DNA of 38,336 bases. Source: Okeania sp. SIO2B3. GTDB taxonomy: Bacteria > Cyanobacteriota > Cyanobacteriia > Cyanobacteriales > Microcoleaceae. The DNA lies in the NCBI RefSeq assembly GCF_010672525.1, contig NZ_JAAHGH010000055.1, positions 1-38,336 of the forward strand, in the 5' to 3' direction. The notes under the pieces were generated by a model. It was not told the DNA's origin and did not search any database. It worked only from the letters and a program-made list of their open reading frames with translations. The position numbers and the translations under genes are program-made. Shown here one piece after another: positions 9,118 to 17,325 of this stretch (positions within the stretch are counted from its first letter, which is position 1; every line of letters starts with the position of its first letter).

Positions 9118-9948
9118 CTATGCCATAGAAATAGGTTTGTCTAGAACCGTAGAGAAAGAAACTGATTGTACAATTGGTTTATAACCAAGCCATTGTAATG
9201 ATAATTCAGCAAATTTTTGAGCAGAACCGCTAACTACGAATTTTGTCGGTTTTGCTTTCTCATAGTTTTGCAAATTCATAATTTCTAGCTTTTTCGCAGC
9301 TACTTTCACTAGAGATACAGCAGGGTCTACAAAATTAACATTTCTAGGTAGAAAAGAACGCAATATTGGTTCTAAATAGGGATAGTGAGTACAACCATAA
9401 ACCAATGTGTCAATTTTTTGCTGTATTAATGGCATCAAATATTCTTCTGCTATCTGATATGTATAAGGGTTATGTAACTGATTTTGCTCTATTAAAGGTA
9501 CGAAATAGGGACAGCCTACTTGCCACACTTTAGCAGAAGCATTTGCCTCTAGAATTGCTCTACGATAGGCATTACTAGCAGCAGTTGCAGGGGTAGCAAT
9601 TACGCCTATTCTTGTTCCTAATTCTACTGCAGCATTAGCCCCTGGTACAATCAGTCCTAGGATCGGAATATCAAATTTAGACTTGATTTTTTCTAAAGCA
9701 AGAGCTGAACTGGTATTACAAGCCATCAACACCATTTTAACTCCACTTTTGACTAACCATTCTATAATTTCATCTACAAACTGTACAATTTCTTTGCTAG
9801 TTCTTGTACCATAAGGTAATCTTGCTGTATCTCCAAAGTAAAGAATAGATTCACTAGGCAACTGTCTATATAGCTCTCTCAGAACAGTTAGACCTCCTAT
9901 GCCACTATCAAAAATACCTATTCTTTTTTGTCTAGTTTCAACGATCAT
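9118..9948 (-). CDS. murI: Glutamate racemase
   Basis: It interconverts L- and D-glutamate for peptidoglycan precursor synthesis in the cytoplasm. The family's marks are all present: RIGIFDSGIGGLTVLREL near the N-terminus (catalytic Asp), FGDTARLPYGTRT, the first catalytic Cys in VLMACNTSSA (Cys77 from the chosen start) and the second in VYGCTHYPYLEPIL (Cys186). About 276 residues from the ATG at 9946-9948, the usual length. The open frame extends to a TTG at 9975, but the ATG puts the RIGIFDSG strand at the expected distance from the N-terminus. It is a single gene with no operon partner; the downstream flank is the GC-rich palindromic patch. Confidence 0.93.
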   Translation of the reverse strand: MIVETRQKRIGIFDSGIGGLTVLRELYRQLPSESILYFGDTARLPYGTRTSKEIVQFVDEIIEWLVKSGVKMVLMACNTSSALALEKIKSKFDIPILGLIVPGANAAVELGTRIGVIATPATAASNAYRRAILEANASAKVWQVGCPYFVPLIEQNQLHNPYTYQIAEEYLMPLIQQKIDTLVYGCTHYPYLEPILRSFLPRNVNFVDPAVSLVKVAAKKLEIMNLQNYEKAKPTKFVVSGSAQKFAELSLQWLGYKPIVQSVSFSTVLDKPISMA

Positions 9949-10302
9949 TATTGATAGTCTAGAAATATTATTCAAATCAAATAAATATAACTATAATGTA
10001 TCGGTTGAAAATCTATCTAATTTTTCCTATTTTTCCTATTTATTTTAGTTTGAATAGATCAAAATTATATAATTCTTTATCAACTGAAGTGAAGAAAATG
10101 GGAATTGTCGAATATATTTTGGTTATCATTACTGAATAAGATAGGTTAACACTATATATAGCAATGTAATGTAAAAATATCTTTGTAGCGCCAAAAATTT
10201 ATTGTTTAGGTTAATTTTTAGACACTACAGTTCAAAAATCACATTTAATTGCTACATATAGTATTATTATTGTCAGTTTCAGCTTTATGTTAGAGGGGCA
10301 AA

Positions 10303-10872
10303 CTAGCCAACAAACTCTAATCGAGCTGGTTTTTCTGCTGGTGCTTCTGTACCCTTGAGATAGGCTAATACCGTATCTGCGTCAGATGTCTCGAATGGAT
10401 CGTCACCATAGTTGTCACTAAAACCTTCTTCAACAAATATCTTTTCGATTTTACAGTCATTGACAACCATTGCATAGCGCCAGGAGCGCATACCAAAACC
10501 GATATTGGACTTATCTACTAACATTCCCATTTTACGAGAGAATTCTCCATTGCCATCTGGTAATAGGAATACATTTTTGGCATTCTGCTGCTTACCCCAT
10601 TGGAACATTACGAAGGCATCGTTTACTGATAGACAAATAATTTCGTCTATTCCTTGTCCTTTGAATTCATCGTATAGTTCTTCATAGCGAGGTAAGTGAG
10701 TAGATGAGCAAGTTGGTGTGAAGGCTCCAGGTAATGCAAATAATACTACACGCTTGCCACCAAAAATTTCTTGGGTAGTTTTGTCTTGCCAACGATAAGG
10801 GTTAGGTCCATCAACAGATTCATCACGGACACGAGTTTTGAATACTACATCAGGAACGCGCTCAATAACCAT
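10303..10872 (-). CDS. Type II (Prx5-like) peroxiredoxin
   Basis: 189 residues of the thioredoxin-fold peroxiredoxin class that reduces H2O2 and organic peroxides. The active-site loop reads LPGAFTPTCSSTHLPRY with the peroxidatic Cys at 55, and the supporting Arg lies in GFGMRSWRYAMVV (about 128-140). Other cysteines are at EIICLSV (about 79) and VNDCKIEK (about 144). Neither sits in an obvious resolving motif, so a 1-Cys or glutathione/glutaredoxin-dependent mechanism is possible. There is no signal peptide, so it should be cytoplasmic. The gene stands alone, with a 327-base AT-rich gap to murI in which I see nothing and an AT-rich upstream leader. The ATG at 10870-10872 is the natural start. 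Confidence 0.9.
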   Translation of the reverse strand: MVIERVPDVVFKTRVRDESVDGPNPYRWQDKTTQEIFGGKRVVLFALPGAFTPTCSSTHLPRYEELYDEFKGQGIDEIICLSVNDAFVMFQWGKQQNAKNVFLLPDGNGEFSRKMGMLVDKSNIGFGMRSWRYAMVVNDCKIEKIFVEEGFSDNYGDDPFETSDADTVLAYLKGTEAPAEKPARLEFVG

Positions 10873-11137
10873 AACTTAACCTCAAAATGATTTAGTAACT
10901 TAGCAATTCAATCTGTATCAGCTTTTACTGCTGTAAATCAGAATAATTCTTATTTAAGAATTTGTCAACGGCATTAAAGAAAAAATTTTATTTTTGAGGT
11001 TTGCTTGTGAATTTGTTGCACAATAAGGTATAGTTAGATATTTACTATTTAGCGTTTAGGGTTGTAGGTCGTAGGTGTTAGGTGTTGGCGATTGGGTTTT
11101 ATATCAATTTTATGTTCCGTAACGGTTTTAACCAGAG

Positions 11138-11425
11138 GTAATTAGGGTTTGCGCTCAAAAGTCTTATGGGTGAGGGTAGGAGACAACCCACCCCTCGCCC
11201 CTCCCCCTCCCAGGAGGGGAGGGGAAGACAGGAGACAGGAGAAATGGATCGGGAGCGATGAGGTAGGAGCGGGCGTTTTGTCAGAATGATTTTTCTGCCC
11301 AAATCTTGCCAAAATACTAAATTTTTGAGTGTTTTAGACTGAAACAGGCGCACTGCAATTCGACCCTAAAAAGGCACTTACCTTTATCTGTAAATGCTTT
11401 GATCTTTAATCAGCAAGCCCTAATT
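11138..11425 (-). repeat. Family C interspersed repeat, reverse orientation
   Basis: On the minus strand it runs from TAATTAGGGCTTGCTGATTA through AAAGGTAAGTGCCTTTTTAG, a CTCAAAAA...TAGTATTTTGG core, GGGCAGAAAAATCATTC, a CTCCTGTCTCCTGTCTTC run and the closing CTCACCCATAAGACTTTTGA then GCGCAAACCCTAATTA. Forward copies lie at about 18813, 23151 and 26752. This copy carries the CCCACCCC/GGAGGGGAGG palindrome inside the CTCCTGTC part. Confidence 0.75.
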
Positions 11426-11889
11426 ATCAATTATCAATTATCAATTAATGAAAGCTATCCCTGATCAGGAACTTCTGAAAACCTTGTGGGGAGCAGGGGA
11501 GAAGGGAGAAAGAGTATAGATTTTTGGCAAAAGTACTTAAGTTATCGAAAAAATGTATTTTTCAATGCACTTTTTCTCCGGAAAAAGCCTCTCAAAGGCA
11601 AACACATAACTTGTCTATAATGTCTACGTTTTTTGTTAAGAAAGATGTTTATAAAGCATAGCTATTACAGGAGGTACTGTTAGGGTAGCTCCGACCTAGG
11701 AGGCTAACTGATAATTGAATTGACCTATACAAGTTTAATTATTTCAGCTCTCTATATAATATGAGTTGTTAAATAATTTTTGGGAATTTATTGAATTTTC
11801 AATCCTTAGAGTTATAAGTAGGAAATAAGTTTGCTATTACTCTTCAATTTAGAATAATTATTAGATTTAAAAATCGGATATTTTATAAT
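11426..11889. other. Non-coding gap before maf
   Basis: It contains ATTATCAATTATCAATTA units at its left edge and a TCCCTGATCAGGAACTTCT motif that recurs inverted near 32773-32792. The rest is AT-rich sequence without a coding frame. No RNA gene was recognised. Confidence 0.5.
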
Positions 11890-12504
11890 CTACCAAAAGT
11901 TACTAACTTGATATCCTAGACTATTTAGCATAACTCTTAATAATGGTAGACTTAAACCAATTACATTGGTATGACAACCTTCTATTTTTTCAATAAATAA
12001 ACCACCTTTGCCTTCTATGGCAAAACAACCAGCACATTTTAAAGGTTCCCCAGTCGCAACATAAGCTTCTATTTCCTGGTCGTTAACGGGAGCAAAATTA
12101 ACTTTTGTCATTCTACAAATTACGATAGTTTTATTTTTAACTAGATCGATTAAAGCATGACCAGTGTACAATTGACCAACTTGACCACGCATTTTTTGCC
12201 ATCGAACGATCGCTTCTTTCGCATCAGCAGGTTTACCATAGATTTCGTCATCAATAACTAATACTGAATCACATCCTAAAATTAAATTTGATTGTGTTTC
12301 AGATAAGTTTTCTTTCGTTAAAGACTTAGCTATTGTTTCTGCTTTAGCCTGGGCTAATGTTTCTACTAATTTTCGAGGTTCTATTAATTTAACTGTTGAT
12401 TCATCAAAGTTACTAGGCATAACTATAGGATGAATACCAATAGTTTGTAACAAGCGAAGTCTCGCTGATGATGATGAAGCTAATATGAAGGTTGGAGTTT
12501 TCAT
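11890..12504 (-). CDS. maf: Maf-family nucleotide pyrophosphatase
   Basis: About 204 residues from the ATG at 12502-12504, preferred because it places the family's N-terminal [14 protein letters not shown] strand-loop directly after the start; the longer frame adds 12 unrelated residues. Other Maf marks are PSNFDEST, a Lys-rich helix ([15 protein letters not shown]), [20 protein letters not shown], the TGHALIDL strand and the C-terminal [20 protein letters not shown] then VIGLSLPLL. Maf proteins hydrolyse dTTP/UTP or modified nucleotides and keep them from being incorporated into nucleic acid. Which substrate class applies here cannot be told safely by eye. It is 133 bases downstream of the psbP-like gene on the same strand, so co-transcription is possible but not shown. 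Confidence 0.9.
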   Translation of the reverse strand: MKTPTFILASSSSARLRLLQTIGIHPIVMPSNFDESTVKLIEPRKLVETLAQAKAETIAKSLTKENLSETQSNLILGCDSVLVIDDEIYGKPADAKEAIVRWQKMRGQVGQLYTGHALIDLVKNKTIVICRMTKVNFAPVNDQEIEAYVATGEPLKCAGCFAIEGKGGLFIEKIEGCHTNVIGLSLPLLRVMLNSLGYQVSNFW

Positions 12505-12637
12505 ATTTTCAAGCAAGCAAACAAATATTCCATAAAACATTGATAATTTGTCAGGACTATAGCCTATATTTAATGATATTTTTTAAGATTGGAAAACTTA
12601 AAAATTTGCTAGTCCTGACCAATATAAAAATTTCTCA

Positions 12638-13180
12638 CTAATATATAGAGAAAGAGTTAATAACTTGCTCAAACTTATCATGTAGTTTTTGCCAGCGTGC
12701 TTCAGTAGTTGAAATATTCATAGTCAAAAGTTTACCTCGACTAACTCCTACACTTGCTAAGTTATGACGCTTTCTCCCATCAGGTAATTTAACAGCATAT
12801 TCCAGTTGATAATATGTTTTAGCTTTATATTCTCGTGCTTCTGCACTTACTAATTCTGCTTCCCGACCAGAGTCTACTGGTGCAATGGCATTTTTGCTCA
12901 GTTTATATCCTACTTCAGTAGGAGTACCCAAGTCAGCCAGAGTTTTATCTCCGACTACGGGACTAATAACGACACTAACATTCTCAGTGGCCTCAACTAG
13001 GTCATGGAAGACTACATCCGGGCCATCAGATACTTTAACTTCGAGCCAACCGTTAGGATAAAGGAATTCATAACCATCAGTTGTATCCACAAAGCTTTGT
13101 AGTCCACCGCCAATAGAAACACAACCTGTTAATACTAGAGCGATCGCTACTAAACATAAACCCACTATTTTCTTTAACAT
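12638..13180 (-). CDS. PsbP-domain (CyanoP-like) thylakoid lipoprotein
   Basis: About 180 residues from the ATG at 13178-13180. This start puts a typical lipoprotein signal at the N-terminus (MLKKIVGLCLVAIALVLTGC, lipidated Cys20); the upstream in-frame start adds 21 polar residues that would spoil it. The mature part opens with the PsbP signature VDTTDGYEFLYPNGWLEVKV and continues with GPDVVFHDLVEATENVSVVI, TPTEVGYKLSKNAI, YYQLEYAV and a C-terminal KLHDKFEQVINSF. CyanoP is a lumenal, membrane-anchored protein associated with photosystem II assembly. Other PsbP-like paralogues exist, so CyanoP itself is likely but not certain. It sits upstream of maf on the same strand. Confidence 0.85.
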   Translation of the reverse strand: MLKKIVGLCLVAIALVLTGCVSIGGGLQSFVDTTDGYEFLYPNGWLEVKVSDGPDVVFHDLVEATENVSVVISPVVGDKTLADLGTPTEVGYKLSKNAIAPVDSGREAELVSAEAREYKAKTYYQLEYAVKLPDGRKRHNLASVGVSRGKLLTMNISTTEARWQKLHDKFEQVINSFSIY

Positions 13181-13676
13181 TTTCTTTAATCTAGACTCTA
13201 AATAACTGGAGTTGGATTGAATTAAACTGTTCAGTCCCAACACTCAAGTAAATGTATTGTCTCATTAAATCTTGATTAATTTAACAAATTTGTGAATTTA
13301 ATCAACTTCAAGAATTAATTTTTGCCAATCAGGAGCCAAAATAATTTACAGTTAAGGTATTTGTTTTGCACTGAGTAATATTTAGATATTGAGATTGAGT
13401 TTAGTGTGATGTTTTGAGCGATAAATAATTCTGAGTTATGAGTTTAATTCTGAACGACTGGCGAATTTAGCTGGCAATTATGGTAGAAGAATAATTGATT
13501 TTAATACTTAGCGAAATATGATGATTTAGTTGTCTTTAATTGATTGAGGTTCTGAATATCTCACAATCTAATTCTTGATTCTGAATACTGAAATATTTAT
13601 GCCATTAATTACTTTCTCTATTCGCCAAACTTTGACTCATAAATCTGCGGTCAATATCCTGCAAAATACCAACATT

Positions 13677-13989
13677 CATTAATGGATAATTGATAATGGA
13701 TAATTGATAATTACCTCTCCCTAAAAGGGAGAGGATTGACAAATAAGGAAAAAAATTATTCTCTTGGTCGATTGGATATGCTGCATGCAGGTTTCAGAGC
13801 CATCCCACCCTACGGGAAAGCTGCGCTTTTTCCTACGGAATGCTACGCAAACATGTCGCGTAGCGTTAATGGAGTTGTGCGCCAGCAAAACGACCGCTTT
13901 TTTCCCCTTGAAAGGGGAGGCTTTTAACCAGGATTGTTTAATTATTTAATTATTTAATTATTTAATTATTTAATTATTAATTATTCGGT
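13677..13989 (+). repeat. Family A repeat with long internal insert, inside the MFS pseudogene
   Basis: It begins with GGATAATTGATAA units, then CCTCTCCCTAAAAGGGAGAGG and GATTGAC. It carries a GC-rich insert (about 13763-13890) that starts TTGGTCGATTGGATATG and contains CTACGGGAAAGCTGCGC, the reverse of the TGTTTGCG...TTCCGTAGG module and CGCCAGCAAAACGACCGC. It closes with CCCCTTGAAAGGGGAGGC, ATTTAATT units and ATTCGGT. Removing 313 bases here restores the transporter frame. Confidence 0.8.
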
Positions 13990-14130
13990 AATTCCCCCAC
14001 TTATTGCCATTAATAACCCCAAAAAAATCACCACAATTTGTGTTTTATATAATACCCATCCTCCTAGTAGCAGTCCGATTAAAAATCCAATCGCCCAACA
14101 CTGAACATTAATTGCTAAATAAATACCATT

Positions 14131-14259
14131 TCAACAATGAATAATGAATAATGAATAATGAATAATTACCTCTCCTTGAAAGAAGAGGATTGACAAAGAG
14201 ATGAAAATTTTTCTTTATTATCCCCTTAAAAGGGGAGGCTTTCAACCACAATTTTTCGG
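14131..14259 (+). repeat. Family A repeat, short form, inside the MFS pseudogene
   Basis: Complete minimal form: GAATAATGAATAATG units, CCTCTCCTTGAAAGAAGAGG, GATTGAC, a T-rich spacer, CCCCTTAAAAGGGGAGGC, then TTTCAACC and TTTTTCGG. Removal of 129 bases joins CCATT to TAAAG and restores PESL-NGIYL. Confidence 0.8.
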
Positions 14260-14316
14260 TAAAGATTCTGGTGCTAAATCCGCTACTAAAGCTGAGGCAG
14301 AAGGAGTATAAGAAAT

Positions 14317-14521
14317 AATTACCGAATAATTAATAATTAATAATTAATAATTAAATAATTCGCGCCTTGAAGCCTCCCCTTTTAAGGGGAAAAAAACGGT
14401 CGAGGGATGGCGAGGAAACCTGCGCCATATCCAATCGACCAAGAAAAGAAAATATTCCTTATATTCAATTCCGTAGCGGTTTTAACCATAGGTAATTATC
14501 AATTATCCATTATCAATTAAT
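14317..14521 (-). repeat. Family A repeat with medium insert, reverse, inside the MFS pseudogene
   Basis: Reverse-oriented copy whose insert is a fold-back: TTGGTCGATTGGATATGGCG pairs with the following CGCCATCCCTCGACCG. AAT occurs at both junctions (14314-14316 and 14519-14521), compatible with a 3-bp target duplication. Removal of 205 bases restores FAIF-ISYTP. Confidence 0.8.
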
Positions 14522-15002
14522 GAAAATAGCAAATCAACTTAAAGCTAAAGTCGTCCATAAAATATTACCTATTTCTACTATCCCAGTAATACCGATTACG
14601 AGAAATCCTCATCCCCATAATATTGCTGAAATTATTAATGGTTGAGCATGGCTGAAATTTCGTAATTTTTTCGCAACTGATAATTGGAATATAACAGTCA
14701 AAGCAGTATTTCCTGTAAATATAGCACTGATAATTAGTGATGAAAAATTTCCGAAAACAAAGTTGTTTAAATATCAAGGTATTGTGCTGTGAATTTGAGA
14801 AATGTAGAAAGTAAAAAAAATATTCACTAGCACAAAAATAATTAGAGTTATAATGATCGGATACATTTTAATCTCAATCTTTGTTCTGTGTTACCAAAAG
14901 CTCTAAAAATTAATATCTGATCGAGTCGCAAATTTTTGTAAGTTCAATGATGGTTCAGTAGTTGTTAATATGTAATTTTGCAATGATTTTAAATTAATTT
15001 GA

Positions 15003-15638
15003 ATGATTAATTATCTGAAAGGGAAAGTGGCTGATGTTCAAAAAGGCAGTGGTATTCGTGTAACTCTAATTTTAGAAGTTAATCAAGTAGGTTATGAGCT
15101 ACAAATTCTGCCAAGGTTAACTCAGAATTTACAGCAAGGGGAAGAGGTACAAGTTTTTACTCACCAACAAATACGGGAAGACCAAATGTTATTATATGGT
15201 TTTGGTACTTCTTCAGAAAGAGATTTATTTCGCCAGTTAGTAAGTGTTAGTGGTATTGGCACACAATTGGCGATCGCTTTGTTAAATACTTTAGAATTAC
15301 CAGATTTAGTCCAAGCTATTGTTGGGGGAAATACTCGTGTCTTAGCCAAAACTCCAGGAGTAGGCCCGAAAACTGCAGAACGCATTGCTTTAGAATTAAA
15401 AAATAAATTGGCCGAGTGGCGACATGATGCTGGCTTAACTACATCAGTACCTGTGGGAGTTTTGCCCGCTATTCAAGAGGAAGTAGAAATGACTTTGTTA
15501 GCTTTGGGATATACAGGTCCAGAGGTAATACAGGCATTGCAAGCTGTTAGTCAAAATGCTAAAATGTCCAAAAATATAAATGCAGAAGATTGGATTAGGG
15601 AAGCTATTAGTTGGTTGAGTCGTCCTACTCAACTTTGA
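15003..15638 (+). CDS. ruvA: Holliday junction branch migration protein RuvA
   Basis: 211 residues, normal for RuvA, which tetramerises on Holliday junctions and loads the RuvB motor. The N-terminal OB-fold domain is visible (MINYLKGKVADVQKG... VGYELQILPR, about 1-65). It is followed by the double helix-hairpin-helix region: LFRQLVSVSGIGTQLAIALL and LAKTPGVGPKTAERIALELK (about 70-140). After a short linker comes the C-terminal RuvB-binding three-helix domain (EVEMTLLALGYTGPEVIQAL, about 160-205). The ATG follows an AT-rich leader. A HIP1 octamer GCGATCGC lies within the gene near 15270. It is followed after 250 bases by rpsO on the same strand; that gap contains AGAACTC and CTCACTG direct repeats, so the two are probably transcribed separately. 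Confidence 0.96.
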   Translation: MINYLKGKVADVQKGSGIRVTLILEVNQVGYELQILPRLTQNLQQGEEVQVFTHQQIREDQMLLYGFGTSSERDLFRQLVSVSGIGTQLAIALLNTLELPDLVQAIVGGNTRVLAKTPGVGPKTAERIALELKNKLAEWRHDAGLTTSVPVGVLPAIQEEVEMTLLALGYTGPEVIQALQAVSQNAKMSKNINAEDWIREAISWLSRPTQL

Positions 15639-15888
15639 AAAAGGCACAGAGAGGAAAATACTATAGCGCTACGCGCAACTCAGAACTCAGAACTCAGAAG
15701 TCATCCCTGAGCAATTTTGAGCATTTATAAATTCCCGCGCCCTATTTGCGTAGTGCAATAGCAAGAGATTCAGACTCACTGCTCACTGCTGATTGAAATC
15801 TTATATTCTTTTATTGTCTGGGACAAGTATTTGATGATATAGTTAGTGATTGTAGTAATTTTGAGAAAGATTAGTAGAAGTTAAATAT

Positions 15889-16158
15889 ATGGCTCTCAAG
15901 CAACAACGTAAACAAGAAATTATTGGTGAATACCAAACCCATGAAACGGATACAGGTTCAGCAGATGTCCAAGTAGCAATGCTGACCGAAAAAATTAGCA
16001 AATTAAGTGCTCATTTAAAAAATAATAAGCAAGATTATTCATCCCAAAGAGGTCTATTAAAAATGATTGGTAAACGTAAGCGCTTACTATCATATATCCA
16101 GAAACAAAGCCAAGAACGTTATAAAGGATTAATTACTCGCCTTGGTATTAGAGGTTAG
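15889..16158 (+). CDS. rpsO: 30S ribosomal protein S15
   Basis: 89 residues, the standard S15 length. It binds the central domain of 16S rRNA. Recognised by the family's sequence order: a basic N-terminus (KQQRKQEIIGEYQTHETDTG), SADVQVAMLTEKISKLSAHL, then the conserved loop and helix RGLLKMIGKRKRLLSYIQKQ. It is followed after 10 bases by pam68. S15 often controls its own translation, but I cannot demonstrate a regulatory fold in this leader. Confidence 0.97.
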   Translation: MALKQQRKQEIIGEYQTHETDTGSADVQVAMLTEKISKLSAHLKNNKQDYSSQRGLLKMIGKRKRLLSYIQKQSQERYKGLITRLGIRG

Positions 16159-16168
16159 AAACTTACTT

Positions 16169-16666
16169 ATGTCCTCAGAATCATCACGTCAACCTTTACC
16201 TTTTGAGCCTGCTAAAAATCGTAAAAAGCAAGGTAAGAAATCATCTCCCTCACCCAAAACAAAAACAGTAGAGGAGCAAAAGTCTTCTAATGTAAATCAG
16301 CCGAAAAACATTAGTAATCAAAAACAACGCCAACAACTCAAAGGAGAAAATTCTATCCCTGAAGTAGTTAGTCAGAGAATGATAAGTCGTATGGTGTTAT
16401 TCTCTGGTACACCTCTAATCTTGTCTTTATTAACCTTTGTTATTAGCTACTTTATCATTACAAATGATATTTTGATACTACCAAACCAAGCAGTTTTGCT
16501 AGTTAGTATGAGCTTTTTTGGTTTAAGTGTTATTGGTTTGAGCTATGGTCTTTTTTCCGCTTCTTGGGATGAAGATAGAAAAGGTAGTTTGTTGGGTTGG
16601 CAAGAACTAAAAATTAACTTTCAACGAATGAAAGAAGCCAGGAAAGAAGCCAAATCAAAAAGCTAA
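16169..16666 (+). CDS. PAM68-family photosystem II assembly factor
   Basis: About 165 residues from the ATG at 16169, preferred over an upstream in-frame start that would overlap rpsO. The N-terminal half is soluble, basic and disordered-looking (PFEPAKNRKKQGKKSS, then a Gln/Lys-rich stretch). The second half has two membrane helices (about 78-100 and 110-135), followed by the family's SWDEDRKGSLLGWQEL and a charged amphipathic end (MKEARKEAKSKS). PAM68 proteins act in photosystem II assembly, and the cyanobacterial form is linked to chlorophyll insertion into CP47 at the ribosome. Adjacency to rpsO, seen in cyanobacteria generally, fits that role. The 10-base spacing to rpsO suggests an operon. 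Confidence 0.88.
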   Translation: MSSESSRQPLPFEPAKNRKKQGKKSSPSPKTKTVEEQKSSNVNQPKNISNQKQRQQLKGENSIPEVVSQRMISRMVLFSGTPLILSLLTFVISYFIITNDILILPNQAVLLVSMSFFGLSVIGLSYGLFSASWDEDRKGSLLGWQELKINFQRMKEARKEAKSKS

Positions 16667-16675
16667 TTTCCATCT

Positions 16676-16807
16676 ATGATTAATAGTTATAGAGATGAGA
16701 AAACCTTGTCTCTAGTACTGTCTTATATTCCCAAACAATTTAATGTGAAAAAATCACATCCACAGAGCAAACTAGAGATTGTATTGGATTTATTAAGAAA
16801 CGAGTAA
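16676..16807 (+). CDS. Short ORF after pam68, unknown
   Basis: A 43-codon frame starts 9 bases after the pam68 stop. It encodes MINSYRDEKTLSLVLSYIPK followed by a polar helix-like end (SKLEIVLDLLRNE). The amino-acid mix looks protein-like and the tight spacing fits co-transcription with rpsO-pam68. It has no recognised motif. It may be a genuine small protein, or the surviving 5' end of a longer gene cut off by the sequence after 16830. Confidence 0.45.
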   Translation: MINSYRDEKTLSLVLSYIPKQFNVKKSHPQSKLEIVLDLLRNE

Positions 16808-16829
16808 AAGTTAAGTTTTATACAGAATA

Positions 16830-17320
16830 AGGTTGAAAGCTCCTCGTCTTTAGGCAGGGGATGAAAATAACGGTTCAGGATCAATCCGGCTGAAGTGATA
16901 GAATTAAACTTTGAGTAAGGCGTTTATCTGCACCTGGAACTGTCCTAGTACGGAGAAATCCTGGCAAATAAGAAACAAACAACGGTTGATACATTTAACG
17001 GCAGTATGACTATATAACTGCAAGCAATGGCAGGACAGGGAGTGTACACTTTTGACGTATTGATAGAACCTCCCGGAAGCTAAGAAAAAGTAAGCACAAT
17101 CTGTATAACTTAATGTTAATACAAGTGAGTGTCTAGGGGCGTTTTGACTCGTCCCACCCGGATAAATCTCTAGATGACACTAAGAAAGAGCGAGCAATGA
17201 GTATTTATCCCCTTGCGTAGCATCCTCTTAGAATACCTGTATCTTTAAAAGATCAGGAAGAAGTCAAAAGTTATTGTCAATATAACCGTAGTTGAACTTA
17301 CACCTAATTAACTGCAAAAG
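16830..17320. other. Non-coding stretch, possible IS605-type end remnant
   Basis: AAAGCTCCTCGTCTTTAGGC then AGGGGATGA (16836-16864) resembles the imperfect hairpin at the right end of IS200/IS605-type elements. The following 450 bases are richer in GC than usual for this genome and have no coding frame. A similar motif, GTTGAAGACCCCC...GAGGGATGAAAAC, occurs near 20800-20837. This could be a decayed element end or an unrecognised structured RNA. Confidence 0.3.
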
Positions 17321-17325
17321 AAAAA

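Larger units (their letters stand above)
13605..14866 (-). pseudogene. C-terminal half of an MFS transporter, broken by three repeat insertions
   Basis: Translating the minus strand from the ATG at 14864-14866 gives hydrophobic segments that match the second half (TM7-12) of a major facilitator protein. They include MYPIIITLIIFVLVNIFF, SLIISAIFTGNTALTVIFQL, TPSASALVADLAPESL, GIYLAINVQCWAIGFLIGLL and the tail VGILQDIDRRFMSQSL, ending at the TAA at 13605-13607. Three interspersed repeats interrupt it (13677-13989, 14131-14259, 14317-14521). Deleting each one rejoins the frame exactly: FAIF+ISYTP, PESL+NGIYL and SGGI+NVGIL. Three in-frame TGA codons remain, at 14774-14776, 14609-14611 and 14534-14536, each where Trp would fit. 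The N-terminal half is absent and an in-frame stop lies upstream, so the gene is dead. The transported substrate is unknown. Confidence 0.78.

Noticed and set aside
11099-11353. 84-codon ORF on the minus strand
   Set aside because: It lies entirely within a family C repeat and its palindromic insert; the translation is repeat-derived.
13736-13949. Two short forward ORFs of about 60 codons
   Set aside because: Both are translations of the GC-rich cassette within a family A repeat, which also recurs elsewhere with the frame broken.
14534-14776. TGA read as tryptophan (recoded genetic code)
   Set aside because: Intact genes in the window use TGG for Trp, and ruvA ends with TGA; the MFS gene also lacks its N-terminal half and is interrupted.
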